Source: Phreatobacter oligotrophus (lineage in GTDB: Bacteria > Pseudomonadota > Alphaproteobacteria > Rhizobiales > Phreatobacteraceae). From it: a stretch of DNA of 64,000 bases. Numbering within the stretch: position 1 is the first letter of the stretch; the number at the start of each line of letters is the position of its first letter. Location of the stretch: assembly GCF_003046185.1 (NCBI RefSeq), contig NZ_PZZL01000001.1:496001-560000 (forward strand), in the 5' to 3' direction. The translations under genes were made by a program, and so were the position numbers. This document shows, one piece after another, positions 17,729 to 26,297 of the stretch. The notes beneath the pieces are model-generated. The model was not told the origin of the DNA, did no database searches, and saw only the letters and a program-made list of their open reading frames with translations.

Positions 17729-17751
17729 CGCTGCGACGGCCCTGACGGCGA

Positions 17752-18816
17752 TCAGCTCGTCAGGGCGACCTTCTCCACGAAGCTGAGCTTCTCGATCTCC
17801 TCGACCGCGCCGAGACCCGGTGCGAGCGGGGCGTCGGTGCGCGGCGCCCGCGGCGTTTCGGCCAGCGGACGGTCATCGGTGGAGAGCGCGGCCGCGGCGG
17901 TGGCGCGCGCGGTGGCCGGTACGTCCTCGACGAGCGGGGCGCGTGCCGCCGGGGCGGGTTCCGCCATCACCGGGGTAGCAGGGCCGGGCGCAGCCGCTGC
18001 CGGCGCAGGCTCGGGCGCCGGAGTGATGGCTGCGGGGGCCGACTGAGCTTCCTGACCATCGGCGAAGAGCCCGTCGTCCAGCATCATGTCGACATCGGAC
18101 TGGACGAGGCCCTCGCCGGGCTTGGCCGGCCCGTTGAGCAGCGCGGCTTCCTCGCTGACCGCCTTCGCCGCCTCGTTCATCAGCGGCGGGGCCGGCGCCG
18201 GGGCGACCAGCGGTTCGCCCCAGATCGCCATCATCGTGTCGATGCGCTCCTCGAGGAACCGCAGCACGTTGATGACCTTGCGGGTGCGCTGACCCGTGAT
18301 GTCCTGGAACGAGCAGGCCGTGTAGATGTCGGTGGTCTTGGTGTCGATGAGGTCGCAGACCTCGTTCTCGGCGCCCATCTCGCGCAGCGTCCAGGCGATC
18401 TCCTGGATCGTCTCCGCAGCCGACAGGATGTCGCCGGTCGCTCTCTCGGTCGCCTGCACGATGGCGTCGAGCTCGACCGAGGCGTCCTCGAAATGGCCGG
18501 ACTGTGCGGTCGCCCCCTCCGGCTTGATGGCGGCGATCTCGGCCTTGGTGCGGGCAATGGCATGGGCCATCTCGCGGATGTCGAGACGCACGCGGTCGAG
18601 ATCCCCCGAGGGCCTCGCCGATCCCATGGCGCCTTCCAGCCGGCCGATGGCGTCGAGCACGGCAGTCGTGTCGGCGTGGCGGTTGCGCCTCGCATATTCG
18701 GCGAGGAACCAGCGGCCGCGCGCCGTCTCCATGACGGCTTGCTCGATCGCCTCGTAGTCGGCCTCGACCAGCGAGCCCTGCGGGCGCGTGGCAGGCGGTT
18801 GGATCACGTCAGTCAT
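17752..18816 (-). CDS. cheZ: CheZ-like protein phosphatase
   Basis: 354-residue CheZ homologue, predicted to dephosphorylate CheY-P. The catalytic motif FQDITGQ sits at residues 170-176, so D172 and Q176 correspond to E. coli D143 and Q147, inside a long helical hairpin (residues 105-195). A long low-complexity Ala/Pro-rich linker (residues 200-325) precedes the short C-terminal segment EEIEKLSFVEKVALTS, the likely CheY-binding helix. No other chemotaxis genes are nearby. It is divergent from the MFS gene. Confidence 0.88.
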   Translation of the reverse strand: MTDVIQPPATRPQGSLVEADYEAIEQAVMETARGRWFLAEYARRNRHADTTAVLDAIGRLEGAMGSARPSGDLDRVRLDIREMAHAIARTKAEIAAIKPEGATAQSGHFEDASVELDAIVQATERATGDILSAAETIQEIAWTLREMGAENEVCDLIDTKTTDIYTACSFQDITGQRTRKVINVLRFLEERIDTMMAIWGEPLVAPAPAPPLMNEAAKAVSEEAALLNGPAKPGEGLVQSDVDMMLDDGLFADGQEAQSAPAAITPAPEPAPAAAAPGPATPVMAEPAPAARAPLVEDVPATARATAAAALSTDDRPLAETPRAPRTDAPLAPGLGAVEEIEKLSFVEKVALTS

Positions 18817-18892
18817 CCGGAAGCGCGCTCTCGCAGGACGGGTGGGGACGGTCTAGAACAGTGGCAACAGCCGATTCTCTCCGAAAATCTTA

Positions 18893-20095
18893 ATGGTCCG
18901 TGTTCCCATTACCAAATCGGACGATTCCAGGCGCTTTGCGACGCGGCTGTCGCTCTTCTATGCCGCCATGTTCATCGGCTTCGGCCTGCACCAGCCCTTC
19001 TTCCCTGTCTGGCTGAAGACCAAGGGCCTGGCCGATGCGCAGGTCGGCATGATCCTCGCCGGCGGGCAGCTGGTGCGCCTCCTGGCGACGCCCGTGGTCA
19101 CCTATCTCGCCGACAAGGCGGGCACGCTCTCCTACGCCATCGTCATCTGCTGCTTCGCCACGGCGGTGGCCTTCATCGGCGTGGCGCTCGCAGACGGCTT
19201 CACGATGATCCTGATCGGCGTGATCCTGACCGGGCTCGTCTGGAGCCCGCTGGTGCCGCTGACTGACGCCTATGGGCTGGCCGGGGTCGCGCGGCGAACC
19301 CTCGACTATGGCCGCATCCGCGTCTGGGGCTCGGTCGCCTTCATGGGCGCGAACATCGCGGGCGGCATCATCCTCACCCTCATCGCGCCCGACTGGATCG
19401 CCTGGATGATCTGGGCGAGCCTCGTGCCGCTCGCCATCGTCTCGGTCATGCTCGTCCACGACCGGCCGGACAGGTCCGTGGCGCCGTCAGGGCCCGGCTT
19501 CTTCAACCAGCGCTTCGTGCTGATCATGATCGCCGCGGCGCTGCTCCAGGGCAGCCACGCCGTCTATTACGGCTTCGCTTCCATCCACTGGAAGGCCATC
19601 GGCTATTCCGGCTTCACCGTCGGCACGCTCTGGGCCATCGCGGTTCTGGCCGAGATCGTCATGTTCTGGGTGGCGACGCGTTTCACCCGGGACTGGCGCC
19701 CCACCACCTTCCTGCTCATCGGCGGGGCAGGCGGACTCCTGCGCTGGGTCGTCATGGCGCTCGATCCGCCGCTGTGGATCAACGCGCCGCTGCAGCTCCT
19801 GCACGCCGCCGGCTTCGGGCTCGTGCACCTCGGCACCATGTCCTATCTCGCCGCGCGCCTGCCGCCCCACCAGCGGGCGAGCGGGCAGGGGACGGTGTCG
19901 GTCGCCATCGGCGGCTCGATGGCGCTGTCGACGCTGATTGCCGGCTATCTCTATGCCCGCACGGGCGTCGGCGCCTATGTGGCCATGGCCGGCCTCTGTG
20001 CAGCCGGCATCATCGTCACGGCGGTGGCGCGGGCCATGCCGGTCCCGCGCCCCGCAGCGCCCGTTCAGCCCCAGAGCGAGGGGGCGGGCGGGTAG
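18893..20095 (+). CDS. MFS transporter, HcaT/PPP-type
   Basis: 400-residue permease with about 12 hydrophobic helices. Sequence style (FYAAMFIGFGLHQPFFPVWLKTKGL at the N-terminus, RIRVWGSVAFMGANIAGG in the middle) matches the MFS_1_like/HcaT subfamily related to the E. coli 3-phenylpropionate carrier and nucleoside transporters. Substrate is unknown; an aromatic carboxylate is possible. Its last 31 bp overlap the 3' end of the convergent dgcA gene. Confidence 0.85.
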   Translation: MVRVPITKSDDSRRFATRLSLFYAAMFIGFGLHQPFFPVWLKTKGLADAQVGMILAGGQLVRLLATPVVTYLADKAGTLSYAIVICCFATAVAFIGVALADGFTMILIGVILTGLVWSPLVPLTDAYGLAGVARRTLDYGRIRVWGSVAFMGANIAGGIILTLIAPDWIAWMIWASLVPLAIVSVMLVHDRPDRSVAPSGPGFFNQRFVLIMIAAALLQGSHAVYYGFASIHWKAIGYSGFTVGTLWAIAVLAEIVMFWVATRFTRDWRPTTFLLIGGAGGLLRWVVMALDPPLWINAPLQLLHAAGFGLVHLGTMSYLAARLPPHQRASGQGTVSVAIGGSMALSTLIAGYLYARTGVGAYVAMAGLCAAGIIVTAVARAMPVPRPAAPVQPQSEGAGG

Positions 20096-21048
20096 ACGGT
20101 GGCGCCCTCGTAGCGCAGGCCCTCCGGCCGGTCCTCCTTCAGGAGCAGCGGCCCGTCGAGATCGACGAGGAAGGCGCGCTGCGCCACCAGCGTCGCCGGC
20201 GCCATGGACAGCGAGGTGCCGAGCATGCACCCCGTCATGATCTTGAGGCCGAGCTTCTCGGCCTCCGCCACCAGCAGCAGCGCCTCGGTGAGGCCGCCGG
20301 TCTTGTCCAGCTTGACGTTGATAGCGTCGTACTTGCCGGCGAGCTTCGACAGCGACGGCCGGTCGTGGACGCTCTCGTCGGCGCAGATCGGGATCGGCCG
20401 GCGAACATGCCGCAGCGCCTCGTCGTCGGAGGCGGGGAGCGGCTGTTCCACCAGCGCGATGCCGAACCGCTCGCAGACCGCGAGGTTCGATTCGAGATTG
20501 GCCGGGGTCCAGCCCTCATTGGCGTCGATCACCAGGGTCGCCTGCGGCACCGCCGCGCGGATGGCGGCGAGCCGGTCGGCATCGCCCTCGCCGCCGAGCT
20601 TGATCTTGAGATGCGGGCGGCCGCAGCCGGCGGCACGCTCCGCCATCTCGGCGGGCGAGCCCAGCGAGATCGTATAGACCGTCGTCAGCGGCTTCGGCGC
20701 GGGCAGACCGGCCAGTTCCCAGGCGCGCTTGCCCGACAGCTTCGCCTCGAGGTCCCACAGCGCACAGTCGATGGCGTTGCGGGCGGCGCCCGCCTTCATC
20801 GCCGCCATCAGCCCCTGCCGGTCGAGGCCGTTGTCCAGCGCATCGGACATGGCCTCGATGTCGGCGGCGACGCCGTCCACCGACTCGCCATAGCGCGGAT
20901 AGGGCACGCATTCCGCCCGACCGATGGCCGAGCCCTGACGGATCTCGCAGACGACGACCACCGCCTCCGTCCGCGAGCCGCGGGAAATGGTGAAGCTGCC
21001 CGCGATCGGCCAGCGCTCGGTGCGGACGGTGAGCTCACGCGATGTCAT
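20065..21048 (-). CDS. dgcA: N-acetyl-D-glutamate racemase / dipeptide epimerase (enolase superfamily)
   Basis: 327-residue enolase-superfamily enzyme. The general acid-base KxK motif is LKIKLGG. The metal ligands are in VIDANEGW (D), VEQPLP (E) and CADESVH (D). The second lysine is in INVKLDKTGG. The fold class is L-Ala-D/L-Glu epimerase. Because it follows a DUF1611/DgcN gene by 9 bp, the DgcA assignment (N-acetyl-D-Glu to N-acetyl-L-Glu) is favoured over murein dipeptide epimerisation. The 3' end overlaps the convergent MFS gene. Confidence 0.87.
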   Translation of the reverse strand: MTSRELTVRTERWPIAGSFTISRGSRTEAVVVVCEIRQGSAIGRAECVPYPRYGESVDGVAADIEAMSDALDNGLDRQGLMAAMKAGAARNAIDCALWDLEAKLSGKRAWELAGLPAPKPLTTVYTISLGSPAEMAERAAGCGRPHLKIKLGGEGDADRLAAIRAAVPQATLVIDANEGWTPANLESNLAVCERFGIALVEQPLPASDDEALRHVRRPIPICADESVHDRPSLSKLAGKYDAINVKLDKTGGLTEALLLVAEAEKLGLKIMTGCMLGTSLSMAPATLVAQRAFLVDLDGPLLLKEDRPEGLRYEGATVYPPAPSLWG

Positions 21049-21057
21049 GGCGATGCC

Positions 21058-22110
21058 TCAGTTCGCCTTGCGCGCCGGCTTCTTCTTCGGCTTCGGCTCG
21101 GGCTCGCCATAGAGCTCGGCGATGGCGTCCACCAGCGGCTCGACGCCGAAGCGCACCGGGTCGGTCGCCGGCAGCTCGTATTCCCGCGACAGGCGGTCGA
21201 GATAGGTGAAGGCCTGGTCCTCCGAGAGGTGCTCGGTGTTGATCGACAGACCCGTGCAGGTGATCGCCGGGTTGGTCAGGCGGCCGAGCGCGATGGTCTG
21301 CTCGATGACGTCGGCGATGGAGGGCAGGGGCGTCTGCACGCCGCGCATCGTGCGGCGGGTCGGCTCATGGCAGACGATGAAGGCGTCGGGCTGCGCGCCG
21401 TGCAGCAGGCCGAGCGTCACGCCGGCGAAGGAGGGGTGGAAGAGCGAGCCCTGGCCCTCGACCACGTCCCAGTGCAGGGGATCGGCGGCAGGGGTGAGCC
21501 ACTCCGCCGCACCGGCGATGAAGTCGGCCACCACCGCGTCCACGGCGACGCCGCGGCCGGAGATGAAGATGCCGGTCTGGCCGGTGGCGCGGAAATCGGC
21601 ATCGAAGCCGCGGTCGCGCATGCCCTTCTCCATGGCGAGGGCGGTGTACTTCTTGCCGACCGAGCAGTCGGTGCCGACCATCAGCAGGCGCTTGCCGGAC
21701 CGCAGCCCGCCCTTGCCCGTGGCGAAGGTCTGGGTGGGATGGCGCACGTCATGGAGCTGGCGGCCGTGCTTCTTGGCGGCGGCGGCGATCTTCGGGATCG
21801 AGGAGAGCTTCGCATGCAGGCCCGTGGCGACGTCCATGCCGGCCTCGATGGCCGAGACGATGCTGTCGATCCAGTGATCGGGCAGCACACCGCCGGCATT
21901 GACGACCCCGACGACCAGCGTCTTGGCGCCGGCCTTGGCGCCTTGAGCGATCGAAAGGTCCTTCAGGCCCGTATCAGCCTTGCAGCCCTCGAGGCGGACC
22001 TGACCGACGCACCAGTCGCGGCGCCAGTCGACGATGCCCTGCGCGGTCTTGGCGGCGAGCTGGTCGTGAACATCCCCGAGGAAAAGGAGATAGGGCTTGG
22101 CGAGTTCCAT
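21058..22110 (-). CDS. dgcN: DgcN family D-glutamate N-acetyltransferase (DUF1611)
   Basis: 350-residue DUF1611 protein. It has an N-terminal Rossmann-like part and a C-terminal P-loop domain with Walker A-like GTDCSVGKKYT at residues 146-156 and VEGQGSLFHPSFAG further on. Characterised DgcN acetylates D-glutamate, and the product is racemised by DgcA, encoded next in the same operon. The ATG at 22110 was chosen because it begins the conserved ELAKPYLLFLGDVHDQLAAKTA block. The C-terminus ends in a lysine-rich tail (EPKPKKKPARK). It is divergent from the mlaE-like gene. Confidence 0.87.
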   Translation of the reverse strand: MELAKPYLLFLGDVHDQLAAKTAQGIVDWRRDWCVGQVRLEGCKADTGLKDLSIAQGAKAGAKTLVVGVVNAGGVLPDHWIDSIVSAIEAGMDVATGLHAKLSSIPKIAAAAKKHGRQLHDVRHPTQTFATGKGGLRSGKRLLMVGTDCSVGKKYTALAMEKGMRDRGFDADFRATGQTGIFISGRGVAVDAVVADFIAGAAEWLTPAADPLHWDVVEGQGSLFHPSFAGVTLGLLHGAQPDAFIVCHEPTRRTMRGVQTPLPSIADVIEQTIALGRLTNPAITCTGLSINTEHLSEDQAFTYLDRLSREYELPATDPVRFGVEPLVDAIAELYGEPEPKPKKKPARKAN

Positions 22111-22280
22111 GGGGCGGCCTGCACAAATGAGACAAGAAACGGCGACCTCGACGGCGCCGGGCGGGACCTTTATGGAAGGTGTGGCGTCGCCTGTGAAGCG
22201 GAGCGGGCGCATGCGACTTATCGAAATTCGCGCCTCGGTCGCCGCGCGGCGGCTGGGACGCGCCGCCGACGAGGACGCCC

Positions 22281-23417
22281 GTGGCGCAAGCTGAACTCGC
22301 GACGAGGGTCGACGGCAGCCGCCTCACGGTGACGCTGGCCGGGGCCTGGACGGCCGAGACCGCCGGCGACATGGAGCCGCAGGTGACGCGGCTCCTCGCC
22401 GAGGCGGGCACGCCCGCCGCCGTCAGCCTCGACCTCTCCCGCGTCTCGCGCCTCGACACGCTCGGCGGAACGCTGGTGCGCGGCATCGAGACCGGCTTCG
22501 GCGCCCGCGGCGTGCCGGTGGATCGCTCCGGCCTCGATGGCGCGACGGCAACACTCTATGCCGACATCGCCGAGGGCCTCGCCACCGCCCCCGAGGCCCC
22601 GCCGCGCCCCCGGCCGGCTCTCGCCCTCGCCATCGACAAGGTCGGCCAGCAGATGGTCGAGGCGGGCCGCGACCTTGCCGCGCTCGCCTCCTTTCTCGGT
22701 GAGGTTGTGCTGGCGGCGGGGAGCATCTTCACCGGGCAGGGCCGCTTCCGCCTGCCGGCCGTGGTCACGCAGATGGACCACATCGTGTTCCGCGCCGTCC
22801 CCATCATGGCGCTGATCACCTTCCTGATCGGCGGAATCATCGCCCAGCAGGGCATCTTCTTCTTCCGCGACTTCGGCGCCGACACCTATGTCGTCGACCT
22901 CGTCGTCATCCTCACCCTGCGCGAGATCGGCGTGCTCATCGTCTCCATCATGGTGGCGGGCCGCACCGGCTCGGCCTTCACCGCCGAGATCGGCTCGATG
23001 AAGATGCGCGAGGAGATCGACGCCCTGAAGGTCATGGGCCTCAATCCGGTCGAGGTGCTGGTCCTGCCGCGCATGATCGCCCTGATCGTCGGCCTGCCGA
23101 TCCTCACCTTCGTCGGCGATCTCTCGGCCATTGCCGGCGGCGCCATGGTCGCCAACATCTACGGCAACATCCCCTTCGACATCTTCCTGTCACGCATGCA
23201 GGAGGAAGTGTCGCAGCGCCATATCTGGGTCGGCCTCGCAAAAGCCCCGTTCATGGCGCTCATCATCGGCCTTGTCGCCTGTATCGAGGGCATGCGCGTC
23301 AAGGGCTCGGCGGAGAGCCTCGGGCAGCAAACCACCGCCTCGGTGGTGAAGGCCATTTTCCTCGTCATCGTCATGGACGGTCTCTTCGCCATGTTCTTCG
23401 CCAGCCTCGGCTACTGA
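22281..23417 (+). CDS. mlaE: MlaE family ABC permease with N-terminal STAS domain
   Basis: 378-residue inner membrane permease of the MCE/Mla phospholipid transport system. Residues 1-100 form a STAS-like domain (SLDLSRVSRLDTLGGTLVRG), which in enteric Mla is a separate MlaB protein; residues 110-378 are the MlaE domain with the conserved cytoplasmic coupling helix EIGSMKMREEIDALKVMGLNPVE (quoted loosely) and five to six hydrophobic helices. It uses a GTG start. First gene of mlaE-F-D plus lipoprotein. Confidence 0.92.
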   Translation: MAQAELATRVDGSRLTVTLAGAWTAETAGDMEPQVTRLLAEAGTPAAVSLDLSRVSRLDTLGGTLVRGIETGFGARGVPVDRSGLDGATATLYADIAEGLATAPEAPPRPRPALALAIDKVGQQMVEAGRDLAALASFLGEVVLAAGSIFTGQGRFRLPAVVTQMDHIVFRAVPIMALITFLIGGIIAQQGIFFFRDFGADTYVVDLVVILTLREIGVLIVSIMVAGRTGSAFTAEIGSMKMREEIDALKVMGLNPVEVLVLPRMIALIVGLPILTFVGDLSAIAGGAMVANIYGNIPFDIFLSRMQEEVSQRHIWVGLAKAPFMALIIGLVACIEGMRVKGSAESLGQQTTASVVKAIFLVIVMDGLFAMFFASLGY

Positions 23418-23426
23418 GACAGGACG

Positions 23427-24203
23427 ATGGACGCATCCGCGCACCAGCCCATCATCTCGGTCCGCGACCTCGCCGTCGGCTTCGGCGAGCGGCTGATCAT
23501 CGACGGGCTCGACCTCGACGTGCAGCCCGGCGAGGTGCTCGGCGTCGTCGGCGGCTCCGGCACCGGCAAGTCGGTCCTCACCCGCTGCATCCTCGGCCTC
23601 GTGCCGAAGCGGCGCGGCACGATCGAGGCCTTCGGCCAGAATCTCGACGGCCTGTCGCGCGCCGAGCACAAGGCGGTCGAGCGCCGCTGGGGCGTGCTGT
23701 TCCAGCACGGCGCGCTGTTTTCCTCGCTCACCGTGAAGCAGAACATCCAGGTGCCGCTGCGCGAGTACCTCAAGCTCTCCGAGCCGCTGATGGACGAGAT
23801 CGCCCGGCTCAAGATCGCCATGGTGGGCCTGAGGCCGGATGCCGGCGACAAGTACCCGTCCGAACTGTCGGGTGGCATGATCAAGCGCGCGGCGCTGGCG
23901 CGCGCCCTGGCGCTGGACCCCGAGATCGTCTTCCTCGACGAGCCGACATCGGGCCTCGACCCCATCGGCGCCGAGGAATTTGATACGCTCATCAGGACCT
24001 TGCGGGACACCTTGGGGTTGACGGTGTATATGGTGACCCACGATCTCGATAGCCTGGCGCGAATCTGCGACCGCATCGCAGCCCTCGCCGAGGGCCGGGT
24101 CATCGCCACGGGGACGATGGCGGACATGCTCCGCCATCCCCACCCGTGGTTGCGGAAATATTTCGGTGGCGAGCGCGCCCGCGCCGCCGGGGTCAAGGCC
24201 TAA
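23427..24203 (+). CDS. mlaF: MlaF family ABC ATPase
   Basis: 258-residue ATPase of the lipid transport complex. Walker A GGSGTGKS at residues 42-49, Q-loop in VLFQHGALFSSLTV, signature LSGGM at 147-151 and Walker B VFLDEP at 168-173, with the MlaF-type GLDPIGAEEFD after it and the H-loop in MVTHDLDSL. It lies 9 bp after mlaE and 15 bp before mlaD. Confidence 0.93.
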   Translation: MDASAHQPIISVRDLAVGFGERLIIDGLDLDVQPGEVLGVVGGSGTGKSVLTRCILGLVPKRRGTIEAFGQNLDGLSRAEHKAVERRWGVLFQHGALFSSLTVKQNIQVPLREYLKLSEPLMDEIARLKIAMVGLRPDAGDKYPSELSGGMIKRAALARALALDPEIVFLDEPTSGLDPIGAEEFDTLIRTLRDTLGLTVYMVTHDLDSLARICDRIAALAEGRVIATGTMADMLRHPHPWLRKYFGGERARAAGVKA

Positions 24204-24218
24204 GGACGACCGCCGGAC

Positions 24219-25553
24219 ATGGAGACCAAGGCCAACACCACGCTGATCGGCCTGTTCACCCTCGGGGTCATGGCGATCTTCGCCCTGTTCCTCTGGTGGT
24301 TCCTGCGCGTCAGCGACCGTCAGGACCGCGAGGACTTCCGCATCGTCTTCTCCGGCGCCGTCGGCGGCCTGCGCACCGGCTCGCCCGTCTATTTCAACGG
24401 CATCCGCAAGGGCGAGGTCCGGCGCATCGACATCGACCCGAACGACCCGCGCAAGGTGGTCGCCGTGGTCGCCCTCCAGCCCGGCACGCCCATCTCCACC
24501 GCCACCCGCGCCGGCCTCAATGTCGCGCTGCTCTCAGGCATCGCCTCGGTGAACCTCGCCAATGGTCCCGAGCCGGCCCAGCCGCTGCAGCGCGAGGCGG
24601 GCGTCCCGCCGAAGATCGGCCCGGACGTGCCCGGCGGCTCCGACATCATGTCGGGCGCGCAGCAGACCATGAACACGCTGAACGGCCTCGTGGAGCGCCT
24701 GGACCGCCTCGTGGCGGAGGGGCAGGGCTCGGTTCAGCGCAGCCTGAACAATGTCGAGCGCTTCACCGCCGCGCTGGGTGACAATTCCGACGGCATCCGC
24801 GACTTCCTCACCCAGGTGGGCGATGCCGCCAAGCAGATCTCAGCGCTGACCCAGCGCCTCGACCGGGTCACCTCGCAGGTCGAATCGATGATGGAGGGCG
24901 CCCAGCCCGGCCGCATCACCTCGATCCTGAAGAACATCGACGACCTGACCGGTGGCCTGAACGCGCAGAGCCAGAATCTCGGCGACCTGCTGCGCGACGC
25001 CCGCACCGCCGCCAATTCGCTCACCCAGACGCTGGGCAGCGTGAACGAGGTCGCCACCACCTTCGACGTGCGCGCCCTCAACCGGACCCTGGCCGGCGCC
25101 GACCGCGTCATCCAGTCGCTGGATTCGGAACGCATCGGCCGCGCCATGGCCAATATCGACCGCTTCACCCAGGCGCTCGGCGACAACTCCGCCAATGTCG
25201 ATGCGCTGCTCAAGAACGCCACCGAGGTCTCCAGCAAGCTCAACGGCATGGCCGACCGGCTCGACGCGCTGCTGAAGAACTTCTCCGGCGACGGGAACAA
25301 CGGCATGTTCGCCGAGTTCACCGCGACGGCCCGTTCGATCCGGACGCTGGCCGAACGGCTCGATACCCGCACCGCGCAGCTGTCGACCTCCATCACCGGC
25401 TTCACGGATCGGACGATCCGCGATATTCAATCCCTGTCGGCCGACGGCCGGCGCACGCTGTCGGAACTGGAGCGGACATTGCGGTCCCTGGAGCGCAATC
25501 CCCAGCGGTTCATCTTCGGCGGCTCGGGCGTGCCCGAATACAATCGCCGCTAG
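24219..25553 (+). CDS. mlaD: MlaD family MCE-domain protein
   Basis: 444-residue periplasmic lipid-binding protein anchored by one N-terminal helix (TTLIGLFTLGVMAIFALFLWWF, residues 6-28, quoted in part). The MCE domain follows (FSGAVGGLRTGSPVYFNGIRKGEVRRI in part). From about residue 145 to the end the chain is long and helical with repeated heptads, which may form the periplasm-spanning needle or a bridge to the outer membrane. It is much longer than E. coli MlaD (about 180 residues), as usual for alphaproteobacterial versions. Confidence 0.92.
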   Translation: METKANTTLIGLFTLGVMAIFALFLWWFLRVSDRQDREDFRIVFSGAVGGLRTGSPVYFNGIRKGEVRRIDIDPNDPRKVVAVVALQPGTPISTATRAGLNVALLSGIASVNLANGPEPAQPLQREAGVPPKIGPDVPGGSDIMSGAQQTMNTLNGLVERLDRLVAEGQGSVQRSLNNVERFTAALGDNSDGIRDFLTQVGDAAKQISALTQRLDRVTSQVESMMEGAQPGRITSILKNIDDLTGGLNAQSQNLGDLLRDARTAANSLTQTLGSVNEVATTFDVRALNRTLAGADRVIQSLDSERIGRAMANIDRFTQALGDNSANVDALLKNATEVSSKLNGMADRLDALLKNFSGDGNNGMFAEFTATARSIRTLAERLDTRTAQLSTSITGFTDRTIRDIQSLSADGRRTLSELERTLRSLERNPQRFIFGGSGVPEYNRR

Positions 25554-25573
25554 GGCGGAACTGAGGTTCGGGC

Positions 25574-26191
25574 TTGCGCAACGGCAGTGGACATCCGGGT
25601 TATCGGCGGGCGGGACGGCTTGCGGTGACGGCCCTTGCGGGCCTCATCCTGCTGGCGGGTTGCTCATCGTCCAATGCGCCGCGCGCCTTCGACCTCATCG
25701 CTCCCTCGACATTTCCGGCCCGTGCCGGCGCCGTGCGCGGCCAGCTGATCGTCGTCGAGCCCAAGGCCATTGCCAGCTTGGACACCGAGCGCATCGCCGT
25801 GCGCGCGCCGGGCGGCGCCTATTCCTATCTCTCCGACGGCGCCTGGGCCGACCGCCTGCCGAAGCTGCTGCAGGCCCGCCTCATCCAGGCCTTCGAGAAC
25901 GCCAACCGCCTGCGCTCGGTCGGCCGCCCCGGTGACCGCCTGGCCTCCGACTGGCAGCTCATCGCCGACGTCCGCTCCTTCGAGGTCGTCGCCGGTGGCG
26001 CCACGGAGGTGGTGGTCGAGCTCTCGGTGAAGCTGGTCAATGACCGCTCCGGCCGCATCCTCGCGGGCCGGGTCTTCAGCGGCCGTGCCCCGGCCGCCGG
26101 CATCGATGCCGGCAATGTCTCGGCCGCCTTCAACACCGCCGTCCAGGGCGTGCTCGGCGAGATCGTCATCTGGGCCACCGGCCAGGTCTGA
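25574..26191 (+). CDS. ABC-type transport auxiliary lipoprotein (PqiC-like)
   Basis: 205-residue lipoprotein. After a basic N-terminus (GYRRAGRLAV) a hydrophobic signal ends in the lipobox LLAGC, giving a lipidated cysteine at residue 29. The mature part resembles the ABC_trans_aux/PqiC domain that accompanies MCE transporters (FDLIAPSTFPARAG, LVVEPKAIASLDTERIAVR-like core). It starts with TTG 20 bp after mlaD and probably acts at the outer membrane end of the Mla pathway. Last gene of the operon. Confidence 0.85.
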   Translation: MRNGSGHPGYRRAGRLAVTALAGLILLAGCSSSNAPRAFDLIAPSTFPARAGAVRGQLIVVEPKAIASLDTERIAVRAPGGAYSYLSDGAWADRLPKLLQARLIQAFENANRLRSVGRPGDRLASDWQLIADVRSFEVVAGGATEVVVELSVKLVNDRSGRILAGRVFSGRAPAAGIDAGNVSAAFNTAVQGVLGEIVIWATGQV

Positions 26192-26253
26192 CGCGGCCGC
26201 GCCGCGCCCTCAGCGCTGCGAGCGTCTCCTCAATCCCTCCCGACCAACGAAAA

Positions 26254-26271
26254 GGGCGCCTCGCGGCGCCC
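26254..26271. terminator. Intrinsic terminator between mla operon and GPR gene
   Basis: Perfect 7-bp GC stem GGGCGCC (26254-26260) and GGCGCCC (26265-26271) with a TCGC loop. On the minus strand it is followed by TTTTCG, so it is a good intrinsic terminator for the giant minus-strand gene that ends at 26298; it may also stop the convergent mla operon. Confidence 0.75.
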
Positions 26272-26297
26272 TCGTCATGTCGGCCTGTCGGGCCGGC

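Noticed and set aside
19774-22332. An 852-codon plus-strand open frame across the dgcA-dgcN region
   Set aside because: It is antisense to two genes with clear active-site motifs and translates to low-complexity Arg/Gly/Ala sequence typical of GC-rich shadow frames.
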